Shown here piece by piece: positions 1 to 8,774 of a stretch of DNA of 32,763 bases. Position 1 is the stretch's first letter; each line of letters starts with the position of its first letter. This stretch comes from a bacterium (GTDB taxonomy: Bacteria; Patescibacteriota; Minisyncoccia; Phycocordibacterales; VMGT01), in contig JAHFLU010000005.1 of the NCBI GenBank assembly GCA_023264615.1, forward strand, positions 1 through 32,763, in the 5' to 3' direction. A model generated the notes under the pieces. It saw only the letters and a list, made by a program, of their open reading frames with translations, made no database searches and had not been told where the DNA came from. The position numbers and the translations under genes are program-made.

Positions 1-1962
1 GATAAGACCTTGGCGGATCGCATCCATCTTTAGACGAAGTGCTCGTATGAAGTCTGTCATGGCCTGTGCCAAGATGTTTGTACCTTCGATATCAATAGTT
101 ACGCCATCGTAACCGTGGATTGCAATATGCTCGGCGATGTTATTGATAAAGTCTGTTCTATTGATCATAACAGCAACGGTAATATCTTCGATATTCTGAT
201 CTCCACCGGCAATACTGAATGTCGCTAACTTGCCCGCTGCATGAACATTTTTGACGAACGCACTTTCTTCTATGGGAGACATCCCCATGAGCACGCCGCT
301 TGCGGAAACGGGCAATACAAAATAGGTTATTTCCGATGCATCATTGAGCGGAAGATTTTTTAAGGCTGCTGTATTCCAGTTGATAGCATTGAGCATGATA
401 TATTTTTCTGCTGTTGTGTCAGGCGGCGATGTTGGGGTTGGTTCAGGCGTGGGAATAGGGGTTCCCGTGCCCTCTTTTATATATTCAGACATATTGAATG
501 CGTCGATCTGAAGAACACCGAGTGATTTTAATACGTGAAAAAGAGTGAACTTACTTGCGTTTGTAGGTGTCGTGACTTGGATTGCAGAGGAAGTCCACGA
601 GGATGCTGCAGGAAGCGAAGCAATATGGCGGTATTCAATGTTGCTGTCAGAAGTCGTGAAGCGTGCGAGGAGGTCGGTTGGCGTGTTCGCTTTGTACAAA
701 TGAGACAAGTCATACGTTTTTCCGCCCGTTACAGGAACGTCTTCAAAATACCACTTTGCGTCACCATCGGTGTATGAAGTTATCTCGACTTTTGCCGCTT
801 TCGATCCGTCAGCTCCGGCGACAGGGTAGGTGAATGTGCGCTTGTTGGTACCCCACCCGCCACGGAACCAATTGAGAGGATCTCCGCTTGCACCGGTGGT
901 CTCAAGAGAAGGGTTTTTGATAAGGTTTGAAGGTGGCGGAAGTGGCGGAGGTGTTACGAGCAGGGGAGGCAGCGTCGTTGGTGCCATTGTAAATGAGTCT
1001 ATTTCAAGAGAGCCAGGGGAGTAGAGGATATGGAAAAGTGTCATAGATGTAACGTTTGCTGGAATAGTGATGTCCACCGATGACGTACTCCAATTTGATG
1101 CTTCCGGAAGCATCTTTTGATATTGGTACTGTATACCGTTTGGCCCCTTGAATCGGGCGGTCAATTCAGTCATGCGCGTCGCGCGGTACGTATGTGAAAT
1201 GGTATATTTTGTTCCTGGTTTCACGGGGACATCCTCAAAGTACCACTTTACATCGCCGCTTGTACGCGATGTCATTTCGACTTTTGCCGCCTTGCCACCA
1301 TCTTTGCCGAGGGTTGGATAGATATAGGTTCCATCGTTCGTACCCCAGCCGGCGCGGTGCCAATATTGCGGATCGCCATGAGTACCCACTATTTCAAATG
1401 AGGGGTTTTGTATAAGGTTTGTGGCCACTGCAGCAGCAGACATGTCGGTACCCCCTGTTTCTTCAATGGCAGGAGCTATTGCAGGCTGGAAAGGGGTTTC
1501 AGGCTCTGGCTGAAATGTTGTTTCCGGTTCTCCAAAAAGTTCCGTATCGGGGGAGTGGAGTGTGCCGCATGACGGGATATTGACAGCAATGGTTGGCGAC
1601 TCGACACCATGCCTATTCGACCCTCCTGCGATAATCTGATATTGATACATGTCGGGAGTGGTGGGGAACGTGGTATCAGTAAACGTAGTTTGTTCGAGAT
1701 TTTCTCCGACAGTACTCCACAAACCGTCTTCTTCCCCCATGCGCATAAGCGTATATGATTCCGCACTCTCGGTGTTTGTCCACGAAACGTCTGCATGCGG
1801 ACCTGTTTCTTCGCAAAGAACACGGACCGAAATCATCGGTTGTGTTGTTGCTCTTCGTGTGTCTAGGGTATCTTGCAGTGTTGCCCCTTGCGATTGATTG
1901 ACTGAAATATTTACAAAAAGAGCCAAGCAAATGCTGGCAAGTAATAGATAGCGCTGTAGCAT
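1..1962 (-). CDS. Secreted modular protein (partial, C-terminus off window): signal peptide, FN3-like domain, two tandem CBM-like domains, Pro/Thr linker, GH18-like domain (YDGVTIDIEG)
   Basis: Manual reverse-strand translation from ATG at 1960-1962 is open for 654 codons to the window edge, so it is missing from the ORF track. N-terminus MLQRYLLLASICLALFVNISVNQSQG is signal-like. Two homologous ~150 aa blocks start NLIQNPSFEIVGTHGDPQYW and NLIKNPSLETTGASGDPLNW. Confidence 0.82.
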   Translation of the reverse strand, partial: MLQRYLLLASICLALFVNISVNQSQGATLQDTLDTRRATTQPMISVRVLCEETGPHADVSWTNTESAESYTLMRMGEEDGLWSTVGENLEQTTFTDTTFPTTPDMYQYQIIAGGSNRHGVESPTIAVNIPSCGTLHSPDTELFGEPETTFQPEPETPFQPAIAPAIEETGGTDMSAAAVATNLIQNPSFEIVGTHGDPQYWHRAGWGTNDGTYIYPTLGKDGGKAAKVEMTSRTSGDVKWYFEDVPVKPGTKYTISHTYRATRMTELTARFKGPNGIQYQYQKMLPEASNWSTSSVDITIPANVTSMTLFHILYSPGSLEIDSFTMAPTTLPPLLVTPPPLPPPSNLIKNPSLETTGASGDPLNWFRGGWGTNKRTFTYPVAGADGSKAAKVEITSYTDGDAKWYFEDVPVTGGKTYDLSHLYKANTPTDLLARFTTSDSNIEYRHIASLPAASSWTSSAIQVTTPTNASKFTLFHVLKSLGVLQIDAFNMSEYIKEGTGTPIPTPEPTPTSPPDTTAEKYIMLNAINWNTAALKNLPLNDASEITYFVLPVSASGVLMGMSPIEESAFVKNVHAAGKLATFSIAGGDQNIEDITVAVMINRTDFINNIAEHIAIHGYDGVTIDIEGTNILAQAMTDFIRALRLKMDAIRQGLI

Positions 1963-2134
1963 GGTTGTTGTTCTGTTAGAATTTTTCTCCCGATAATATT
2001 TTCCCATTCAAATACTTTACTATACCGAAAGTGCTCTGAAACTAGCCGCTCTTCCAAAAGTATGTTGCTCTTTGTGAAAAACTTGAAATACCTCTATTTT
2101 GCGTCACTTGAAAAAGAAAATTTTTTGTACAGTG

Positions 2135-2788
2135 CTATTGTACATAGGGAAAAAGGTCTGATATGGGCGAAATATCGTCGAGCGTTGCAATTTCAATGTG
2201 TGGAAATACAGGTACTTGTGTATAGTACGGGCTATTTTTCCGGCGTATGCGGAATGTTGCCACATCTTCTCTATTGAGCCCGCTCTCGCGGATTGCATCG
2301 AGTTCAGTCGCTTTATCATCAATAAAGATACAAGGAGCACCATATCGTGCGAGCAACTGTTTCAATACACCGGATTTGTTATTCACGGTATCGAGAACGA
2401 ATATATCATCGTGCGGAACGTTGGCAATCTCAACTTTCTTTTTCTGAAATTCAGGTGTACCGACAGTAACAATGTAGATGGGAATGTTTGCCGCTTTCCA
2501 CATTGCCATTGCTTTCGCAGCTTCGGGATAACAGGTGACAGATGAGTGAAGCCATAAAACGACATCTCGTGCAATCGCTTCTTTATTGAGCGGCTCTGTT
2601 ACATACTCTTGTGCGACACGGAAGAGTCCTTCTGCAGAAAGACCGTGTTCTTTTTTGGTGCGTTCGTAAATCTCTCCTATTTTGCGCAGTGGAATACCAT
2701 TTTTGCGAAGTATGCGGAAAAGTACTTCTCTGCCGCCGCGGTGGTATGCAATGGTGTGGTCAAAATCAATGGCAATAAACTTCTTCAT
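2135..2788 (-). CDS. HAD-like hydrolase
   Basis: N-terminal DFDHTIA (HAD motif I DxDxT), late FIDD motif. Start overlaps the upstream CDS stop (ATGA). Confidence 0.75.
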   Translation of the reverse strand: MKKFIAIDFDHTIAYHRGGREVLFRILRKNGIPLRKIGEIYERTKKEHGLSAEGLFRVAQEYVTEPLNKEAIARDVVLWLHSSVTCYPEAAKAMAMWKAANIPIYIVTVGTPEFQKKKVEIANVPHDDIFVLDTVNNKSGVLKQLLARYGAPCIFIDDKATELDAIRESGLNREDVATFRIRRKNSPYYTQVPVFPHIEIATLDDISPISDLFPYVQ

Positions 2789-3756
2789 GATTTCTCAAAA
2801 ATTTGCATCAGGGTTCTCCCCAGTACCCGTTCATTGTGGCGTACCGGATTGCGTTCGAGGAGATCACCCTTTTTGGTGTTGTGGAGCGAATTCAACAAGA
2901 GGCGTTTGGGAATGTATGACGTATTCTTTATACCGTCAAATTTTACAAATGCGCGGTCATTTGCAACAAACGGCGCTGCGTGGGCACCTTTCGGTACTTT
3001 TGTATTATAAATCGTGTAATCAATGTTGCAGCGCAGAAGTTCCTCGAGTTTTTGCCGGAATGTTGCGACGTTCCAGCCAGCCGTGTGATTTTTCGTGGTT
3101 ACAAGATTGCAGACGTGGATCTTGACTGCGGAACTTTTTTTGATATTTTTTTGGATCCCAGGAACAAGGAGTGCAGGAACGATGCTCGAGTACCAGTCAC
3201 TGGGGGCAAATATAATTGCGTTTGCATTGCGGATCGCTCTCTCGGCCTGTGGGTTGGCGCGAGGGAGAGGATCAAGTTCAAGGCGGACATGTAAGGGAAG
3301 GGTCTCTTTGTGGATAGTACTTTGTCCGCGGATTGTTTTTTTCCCGATCCGCGCAATAAGAGTTGCTTTTTGCAGTGTCGTTGGATGTATCATACCCCGT
3401 GTATGGAAAAGTGTGCATGCATGGAGAAGTGCCTTTTCAAAACTCGCATGTTCTTTTTCAAGAGCGGCGAGCAGTATATTACCGACGTTGTGGCCGGCGA
3501 GAGTGCCTTTGGTGAACCGGTATTTGAGAAGACGTTCCGCGCCCGTCTTTTGATCAGCGAGCGCGATGATACATTGTCGTACGTCTCCCGCGGGCAGAAC
3601 ACCAAGTTCACGGCGCAAAATGCCGGTGGAGCCGCCGTCATCCATCATGGCAGGGAGTGCCGTGAGATGCAGGGGATATTTGCGGAGTGCGCGAAGGACG
3701 AGGGCGGTTCCTGTGCCTCCACCGATAACGACGATATTTTTGATGTTTTTTGCCAT
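2785..3756 (-). CDS. YvcK/CofD-like protein (gluconeogenesis factor family)
   Basis: MAKNIKNIVVIGGGTGTALVLRALRKYPLHLTALPAMMDDGGSTGILRRELGVLPAGDVRQCIIALAD. The ORF extends to 3846 but start at MAKN (3756) fits family N-termini. Confidence 0.88.
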   Translation of the reverse strand: MAKNIKNIVVIGGGTGTALVLRALRKYPLHLTALPAMMDDGGSTGILRRELGVLPAGDVRQCIIALADQKTGAERLLKYRFTKGTLAGHNVGNILLAALEKEHASFEKALLHACTLFHTRGMIHPTTLQKATLIARIGKKTIRGQSTIHKETLPLHVRLELDPLPRANPQAERAIRNANAIIFAPSDWYSSIVPALLVPGIQKNIKKSSAVKIHVCNLVTTKNHTAGWNVATFRQKLEELLRCNIDYTIYNTKVPKGAHAAPFVANDRAFVKFDGIKNTSYIPKRLLLNSLHNTKKGDLLERNPVRHNERVLGRTLMQIFEKS

Positions 3757-3840
3757 ACAATCATTGTAACAATGTGGAGATACGAAAGGGCACCCCACCC
3801 GTTGGCATGGTATCCTTTTGAAAGAAAGGAAAAATAATCT

Positions 3841-4398
3841 ATGCACAAGAATATCATTGGTGTTGTTGGAAGAAAACTTTCGGGCAAAGGAACATTTGGC
3901 GCGCTGTTCTCGGAAATCTGCGCTGATAAAAAAGTGGCACGCATGAGTTTTTCAGATGTTCTCCGAGATACACTGGTCGCGTGGGGTCTTCCCCTGACAC
4001 GGCATAACCTACAGCGGCTTGCGATTATCATGAATGATGAATTTGGCGAGGGGACCCTTACGCACGCGGTTCTCCTGCGGGTGGAAAAAGTTGATGCGGA
4101 TATAGTTATTCTTGATGGTATCCGCTGGCCCTCCGATCGGAACATGTTGCGGCAGAAACCAGGATTTCGCATGGTTTATATTATGGCGGATAGTGCTGTC
4201 CGTTATGCCCGCAGAAAAGCAGGACAGAAAGCAGGAGAGGCTGAAGTATCATTGCAGCAGTTTGAGGAAGAAGACAACGTGCTTACGGAGCAGTTGATTG
4301 AAGAAATCGGGGAGAGCGCCGATTACGTGATAGAAAACAATGGGACCGAAACAGAATTCCGCGAACGTGTACATGAGCTGTTTAGAAAAGACTCTTAG
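3841..4398 (+). CDS. P-loop nucleotide/dephospho-CoA kinase-like protein
   Basis: MHKNIIGVVGRKLSGKGTFG (Walker A-like GRKLSGKGT) and VILDGIRWPSD. Confidence 0.6.
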   Translation: MHKNIIGVVGRKLSGKGTFGALFSEICADKKVARMSFSDVLRDTLVAWGLPLTRHNLQRLAIIMNDEFGEGTLTHAVLLRVEKVDADIVILDGIRWPSDRNMLRQKPGFRMVYIMADSAVRYARRKAGQKAGEAEVSLQQFEEEDNVLTEQLIEEIGESADYVIENNGTETEFRERVHELFRKDS

Positions 4399-4401
4399 AA
4401 A

Positions 4402-4432
4402 TATGCCGTATCATTCAAAATGATACGGCATA
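4402..4432. terminator. Bidirectional hairpin terminator between convergent genes
   Basis: TATGCCGTATCAT-tcaaa-ATGATACGGCATA, 13 bp perfect stem. Confidence 0.8.
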
Positions 4433-4437
4433 CTGTA

Positions 4438-5949
4438 TTATATCTGCTCTATACGCTGTTTAAATTTGAGCAGATTGAGTGGCTCCTCAAGAGACAAGAG
4501 CTCGGTGCTTGTGTGGAGAGCAATGCTCCGTGGGAAAAGACCTTTCTTAATGATAGGGAAGAAACACAAAAGCATGAGTATGGTCCAGACGGTGTTAACA
4601 TAGAGGAAATAGGGAGAAAGAGTAGGACCATTATATGAAATATACCAAAGAAGAGCACCTGCATTAACGAGTACATACAGAAGATGCGGCAAGATACGCT
4701 TGATTTCAGTGTCCATGCTGGAGAATTTTTCAGTGACGCGGTAGCGCATGTCATTTGTGCATACCGCTTTCATGAGTGCGTGCAAGTATATAAATGAAAG
4801 TGCGCCCCAATATTGTGTGGAAACAAGCGAATTGCCATTAAGTCTATAGAAAAAAACAAGAAGTAAAGAAATGAACGTAACGCGAAAGTAAAGATACTGC
4901 AGCTCGTTTGCCACCATGTGCACGTTAAAAAAAAGCGCAATTGCAGGAAGGAGGAAAAGTGTTGCAACACCGAGCGCTGGCACGATGTATGCCCAGGCCA
5001 TTTCTGTATAGTGCATTTTTTGCCTAAACGAGAGGCCGGGCTCTAGAAAAGGTGATTTTTTAATGAAAAGGCGCAATGTATCAAGTGCCCATGTGCCGCG
5101 CTGTTTGTAGATCATAGGAATATCGAGAGGGGCGGTGCCGATGGTATAGGCTTTATTAATGTAGATGCTTTTCCAACCCCGAGAGTGAAGAACGTAGCTT
5201 GTATAGAGGTCTTCAACGATATTCCATGTTTGGAAGCCGCCGATGCTCAGAAGTGCGGTTCTCCGATAGAAGACGCCAGAGCCGCACGATATTGCGGCAT
5301 TGTCGGCATTCTTGCCTGCCTGCGCATGTTGGTAAAAGGCAATGTCATGGTTGAAGTCATTTATCGGAACATCAAATTGTTGACGGGTTGATATGATCGC
5401 TATGTTTTTGTCATTTCTGAAATATCCAAGCAGATCCTCTGCGATATTTGATGTTGCCACTTGGTCGGCATCAAGTACGAGGACGTACATTCCCTTTGAA
5501 TGTGCAAGGCCTGCGTTTAGGTTGCCAGCTTTTCGGTCGACTTTTTCATGACGGGAAATGTATGTGGCGCCATAAAATGCCGCTATCTTTTGCACATCTT
5601 CCCGCCCACCGTCATCGAGGATATACAGTTTTTTGTTTTGGTAGTTGATTTTTGATGCTGCTTCTACGGTGGGAGTAAATATCGAGAGAGGCTCATTGAC
5701 AACGGTTACAAAAATATCGAGCGATCCTTTTGGTGCCTGTTGGGTTCGAAATGTATGATCTTGCGTCCAATGATTGAAAATGAAGAGAAGAGCCGTAGAA
5801 CTCATGAGCATTTCGCAGACAAAGAGAATACCGCCAAAAATACCTTGAACCTGTCCGAAAAGCCAAAAGCTATATGCGCCAGTGGCGGCAACAATGGCTA
5901 TGCTAAGGGTTTTTGATACCGGATCCATAGTTTTTTTAAAAAGCCTCAT
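4438..5949 (-). CDS. Membrane glycosyltransferase family 2, cellulose synthase/BcsA-like
   Basis: VLDADQ (DxD), VEDLYTSYVL (ED), QRGTW (QxxRW-like), multiple TM segments. ORF opens at 6006; start at MRLFKK (5949) favoured. Confidence 0.82.
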   Translation of the reverse strand: MRLFKKTMDPVSKTLSIAIVAATGAYSFWLFGQVQGIFGGILFVCEMLMSSTALLFIFNHWTQDHTFRTQQAPKGSLDIFVTVVNEPLSIFTPTVEAASKINYQNKKLYILDDGGREDVQKIAAFYGATYISRHEKVDRKAGNLNAGLAHSKGMYVLVLDADQVATSNIAEDLLGYFRNDKNIAIISTRQQFDVPINDFNHDIAFYQHAQAGKNADNAAISCGSGVFYRRTALLSIGGFQTWNIVEDLYTSYVLHSRGWKSIYINKAYTIGTAPLDIPMIYKQRGTWALDTLRLFIKKSPFLEPGLSFRQKMHYTEMAWAYIVPALGVATLFLLPAIALFFNVHMVANELQYLYFRVTFISLLLVFFYRLNGNSLVSTQYWGALSFIYLHALMKAVCTNDMRYRVTEKFSSMDTEIKRILPHLLYVLVNAGALLWYISYNGPTLSPYFLYVNTVWTILMLLCFFPIIKKGLFPRSIALHTSTELLSLEEPLNLLKFKQRIEQI

Positions 5950-6017
5950 GAAAAAGGCTGTGGTAAAATAGTGCTTTTTGGAAACGAAAATGTCAAACAA
6001 GACCATGCATGGGAGCG

Positions 6018-6026
6018 TGGTATGAT
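6018..6026 (+). promoter_or_regulatory. Extended -10 element (TGGTATGAT) 9 nt upstream of the ComEC-like start
   Basis: TGG at 6018-6020, TATGAT at 6021-6026, ATG at 6036. No SD possible. Confidence 0.45.
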
Positions 6027-6035
6027 GAGATTCTT

Positions 6036-6893
6036 ATGGAATTTCGTGAAAATAAGGGCTCTATTTATGCAATTCTCGTACTTCTTTTCGTAACTATCGG
6101 TATTTGGTACGCTGTTCTGCTTGAAAACCCCAATAGAGAACTTACTGTTGCTTTTCTCGATATTGGTCAAGGAGATGCAATATACATTGAAGCCCCGAAC
6201 GGTAATCAAGCACTCATTGACGGAGGTAATGGAAAAACAGTACTCGCTGCACTCGGAGAGGTGATGCCGCTGTACGACAGATCTATTGATGTGGTGATTG
6301 GTACACATCCGGATCAGGATCATATCGGTGGTTTGCCGTTTGTACTTGAGAAATATGAGGTCGGTACATTTTTTGATCCCGGTGTTCAAAAAAAGTTAGG
6401 CAGCTATGATGCTTTACTTTCGGCAGTGCGCGAGAAACATGTTACGTATGTGCATGCGCGGCGTGGGCAAAAAATAATTCTTGATGACGGTGTTTTTCTC
6501 ACAATTTTGTTCCCTGATCGTAATTTGCCCTTTGTAGAAACAAATACTGCTTCAATAGTAGCAAAACTTTCCTACGGCAAGACCTCTTTTCTCTTTACGG
6601 GAGATTCACCGAAGAATATCGAACACTATTTAATAACGCTCGATGCTGCAGCGCTCGACACTGATGTTCTCAAGGTAGGACACCACGGATCACACACTTC
6701 TTCGGGTGAAAAATTTCTTAAAGCAGTCAGCCCTACGATTGCAGCGATATCTGCGGGTAAAAATAACCGCTATGGACACCCCCACAAAGAAGTTCTTGCA
6801 GGTCTTGCAGCGATTGGAGCGAATGTGCTCAAAACATACGAGAGAGGAACAATAGTCCTTTTCTCGGATGGGTCAAAGATTGGCTTAAAATAA
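6036..6893 (+). CDS. ComEC/Rec2-like metallo-beta-lactamase-fold hydrolase with one N-terminal TM segment
   Basis: TVAFLDIGQGDAIYIEAPNGNQALIDGGNG, THPDQDHIGG (HxxxDH), KVGHHGSHTSS. ORF track start 6009. Confidence 0.88.
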   Translation: MEFRENKGSIYAILVLLFVTIGIWYAVLLENPNRELTVAFLDIGQGDAIYIEAPNGNQALIDGGNGKTVLAALGEVMPLYDRSIDVVIGTHPDQDHIGGLPFVLEKYEVGTFFDPGVQKKLGSYDALLSAVREKHVTYVHARRGQKIILDDGVFLTILFPDRNLPFVETNTASIVAKLSYGKTSFLFTGDSPKNIEHYLITLDAAALDTDVLKVGHHGSHTSSGEKFLKAVSPTIAAISAGKNNRYGHPHKEVLAGLAAIGANVLKTYERGTIVLFSDGSKIGLK

Positions 6894-6924
6894 GGCTATT
6901 TTTGATTTTTCCACAAAGAAATCC

Positions 6925-6952
6925 TTGACAGCGACCACAGAGGTGCTATAGT
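6925..6952 (+). promoter_or_regulatory. Sigma70-type promoter upstream of the RlpA-like gene
   Basis: TTGACA (6925-6930), 16 nt spacer, TATAGT (6947-6952) with TGC before the -10. Confidence 0.7.
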
Positions 6953-6987
6953 CAAGGCTACAACTGAATACATGAGATAATCATTAT

Positions 6988-7024
6988 GGGAAGAAAAGGG
7001 GACCCTCCACTTTCTTCCTTTTTT
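6988..7024 (+). terminator. Rho-independent terminator/attenuator-like hairpin in the RlpA-like gene leader
   Basis: GGAAGAAA ... TTTCTTCC followed by TTTTTT, between the promoter and the ATG at 7056. Confidence 0.5.
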
Positions 7025-7055
7025 GTTTGAGACCCATTCATTCAGTTAAAAAATC

Positions 7056-7697
7056 ATGAAACAGAAGACGATAGTATTGGAGCAGATACTTCCTGTCTAC
7101 ATTGCGATCGAACTTGCGGCCGTCGCGCTGTCGGTTTCCGTTATATTGTGGTTTGTTCCGTTTTGGAGCGAACTTACAAATCGTGGAGCTGTAAGCGAGC
7201 GTTCTTTCATTTCCTCGCTTCTTTCAATCGAGAAAGTTAAGAGCGTGAATCTTTCCTATTATGGCAAGGAATATAGAATCGAAACGGCGGCTGACAACCT
7301 TGCGCAGTTTGCAGAGCTCAATCCATTCATTTACCGCTACGGTACAGAGGATGAGTTACGCAAGGTGTCGTTTGAAGATGGGGGGCATGTTGTATTGCCT
7401 CTTGATCAGTATGAGATTGGTATGGCGAGCTGGTATGGGTCGTATTTCCAAGGACGTTCGACGGCAAGCACCGAGCCCTATGACATGTATGGTATGACGG
7501 CTGCACACAAGGAATTGCCACTTGGTACGGTCGTTCGTGTAACAAACCTTGATAACATGAAGCACGTAATTGTCCGTATCAATGATCGGGGTCCGTATGT
7601 TGGCGATCGTATTATTGACATGACATACGAGGGTGCTCGCCAACTAGGCTATGTTGGGACCGGACTTGCAAACGTGCTTATTGAGGTTGTCGAATAA
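7056..7697 (+). CDS. RlpA-like double-psi beta-barrel protein
   Basis: GMASWYGSYFQGRSTASTEPYDMYGMTAAHKELPLGTVVRVTNLDN...VRINDRGPY..RIIDMTYEGARQLG, N-terminal TM. Confidence 0.88.
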   Translation: MKQKTIVLEQILPVYIAIELAAVALSVSVILWFVPFWSELTNRGAVSERSFISSLLSIEKVKSVNLSYYGKEYRIETAADNLAQFAELNPFIYRYGTEDELRKVSFEDGGHVVLPLDQYEIGMASWYGSYFQGRSTASTEPYDMYGMTAAHKELPLGTVVRVTNLDNMKHVIVRINDRGPYVGDRIIDMTYEGARQLGYVGTGLANVLIEVVE

Positions 7698-7805
7698 ATA
7701 ATAGCGTATTGAAATAAAAATATATGACGTAATAACAGCAAAAAGGGGCAAAAGGGGTGAAATTATCAGTTAGGTATACACCAATGTACAACCATAACGA
7801 CGACT

Positions 7806-8156
7806 ATGATTTCATCAAAAACGAGAAAACTCTTCAGGTTAAGCATGCTTCTCACGATTGCGTCCGCGTTATCGATATTGCTCGCAACATTGCCCCTACT
7901 TTTACTATTACCACATATATATGTAACGATAGTTCTGATTGTCTTTGTCAAAACTCTCCTTATATTCTCCGTTATGGACTATAGTTTGAGTGTTTGGGAG
8001 GCACGGCCGCTTACAAACCTTGCCACCGAATGCAAAAAACTCTACATCGATATCGCAGAACCCGTAAAAGGTCTTTATGTGTCTGTACACCCTGGAAGTC
8101 TCGCTGTTTTTAACGAGTTTGTTGTCTATGTGCTAACCTTCCCCGGACTTACATAG
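7806..8156 (+). CDS. Hypothetical small membrane protein
   Basis: 116 aa ORF with two hydrophobic segments; no recognised family. Confidence 0.5.
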   Translation: MISSKTRKLFRLSMLLTIASALSILLATLPLLLLLPHIYVTIVLIVFVKTLLIFSVMDYSLSVWEARPLTNLATECKKLYIDIAEPVKGLYVSVHPGSLAVFNEFVVYVLTFPGLT

Positions 8157-8172
8157 AGGGGATAGACAAAAG

Positions 8173-8181
8173 TTATCCACA
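8173..8181 (+). promoter_or_regulatory. Perfect DnaA-box 9-mer TTATCCACA
   Basis: Exact match; lies 10 nt upstream of a -35-like TTGACG. Confidence 0.35.
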
Positions 8182-8190
8182 GGGATCTTC

Positions 8191-8218
8191 TTGACGCCAT
8201 ATGTATCGCTGCTACACT
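8191..8218 (+). promoter_or_regulatory. Putative promoter of the structured intergenic RNA
   Basis: TTGACG (8191-8196), 16 nt spacer, TACACT (8213-8218) preceded by TGC. Confidence 0.5.
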
Positions 8219-8221
8219 TAG

Positions 8222-8600
8222 ACCCAAGTGGACGTGGGTTCACTTATTTGTTCTTTCTGATAGTAAAAAAAGGGTTTCCTACCGAGAATGCACGTTTATG
8301 TGCGTACTCAATGGTAGGAGAACATTGGGCAGAAGTTGTGTGAAAGGATTACTTTGTGTTTTAACAGAGCAATCTCTAAACGCCTTTCTGTTGTGCCTAA
8401 CGTTCTTCTACTATTCGAGCAGCAGCCGATCACTGCCCAGGGACTGAATATCTGTCGCTAACTCATTCTGTGTTGAGAAATCCACATAAGAATGATGCCA
8501 GAAATGGCAAAGACATTATTCGCCACCCGGAGAATGGTAGTTAAGACGCTAAGATCGATCGAAATCTTAGTAACACAACGATATTTTCCTCGTTCTGAGT
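8222..8600 (+). ncRNA. Candidate structured RNA of unknown family
   Basis: Many stems: TCCTACC(8277)/GGTAGGA(8313), TGGGCAG(8326)/CTGCCCA(8433), GAAAGG(8342)/CCTTTC(8383), CATTCT(8464)/AGAATG(8489), TGCCA-GAAA-TGGCA(8496-8509), CTAAGAT(8549)/ATCTTAG(8564). No ORF of 60 aa or more in the track. Confidence 0.5.
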
Positions 8601-8637
8601 TTATACCCTTTTTCTCAAAACAAAGAAGATAACGTTT

Positions 8638-8700
8638 GGGCGTTATGCTTTGTGTGCCTCTGCGATGTATGCAGGGACCTACAGAGCATAACGCCCTTTT
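8638..8700 (+). terminator. Terminator-like hairpin in the leader of the ClpP-like gene
   Basis: GGGCGTTATGCT (8638-8649) / AGCATAACGCCC (8685-8696), 12 bp, followed by TTTT. Confidence 0.6.
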
Positions 8701-8774
8701 GTATATTGGTGTATTTATGGTATTGTCACGGTTGGTTGATTTGGAAAAAAGGTGACTCGTGAAAGGAGGTACTC

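Noticed and set aside
2785-2788. Recoded TGA (Gly) genetic code as in some Patescibacteria
   Set aside because: TGA works as a stop at the YvcK-like/HAD ATGA junction and HAD begins in a new frame, so the standard bacterial code fits.
2609-3837. Plus-strand ORFs opposite the HAD and YvcK-like genes
   Set aside because: Overlap well-supported conserved CDSs and have no recognisable motifs.
8222-8600. RNase P RNA or tmRNA
   Set aside because: I could not find the P4 GGAAAGTCC-type element, an ACAGAA-type conserved motif, a tmRNA 3' tRNA-like end or a tag ORF on either strand. A divergent form is not excluded without cmscan.
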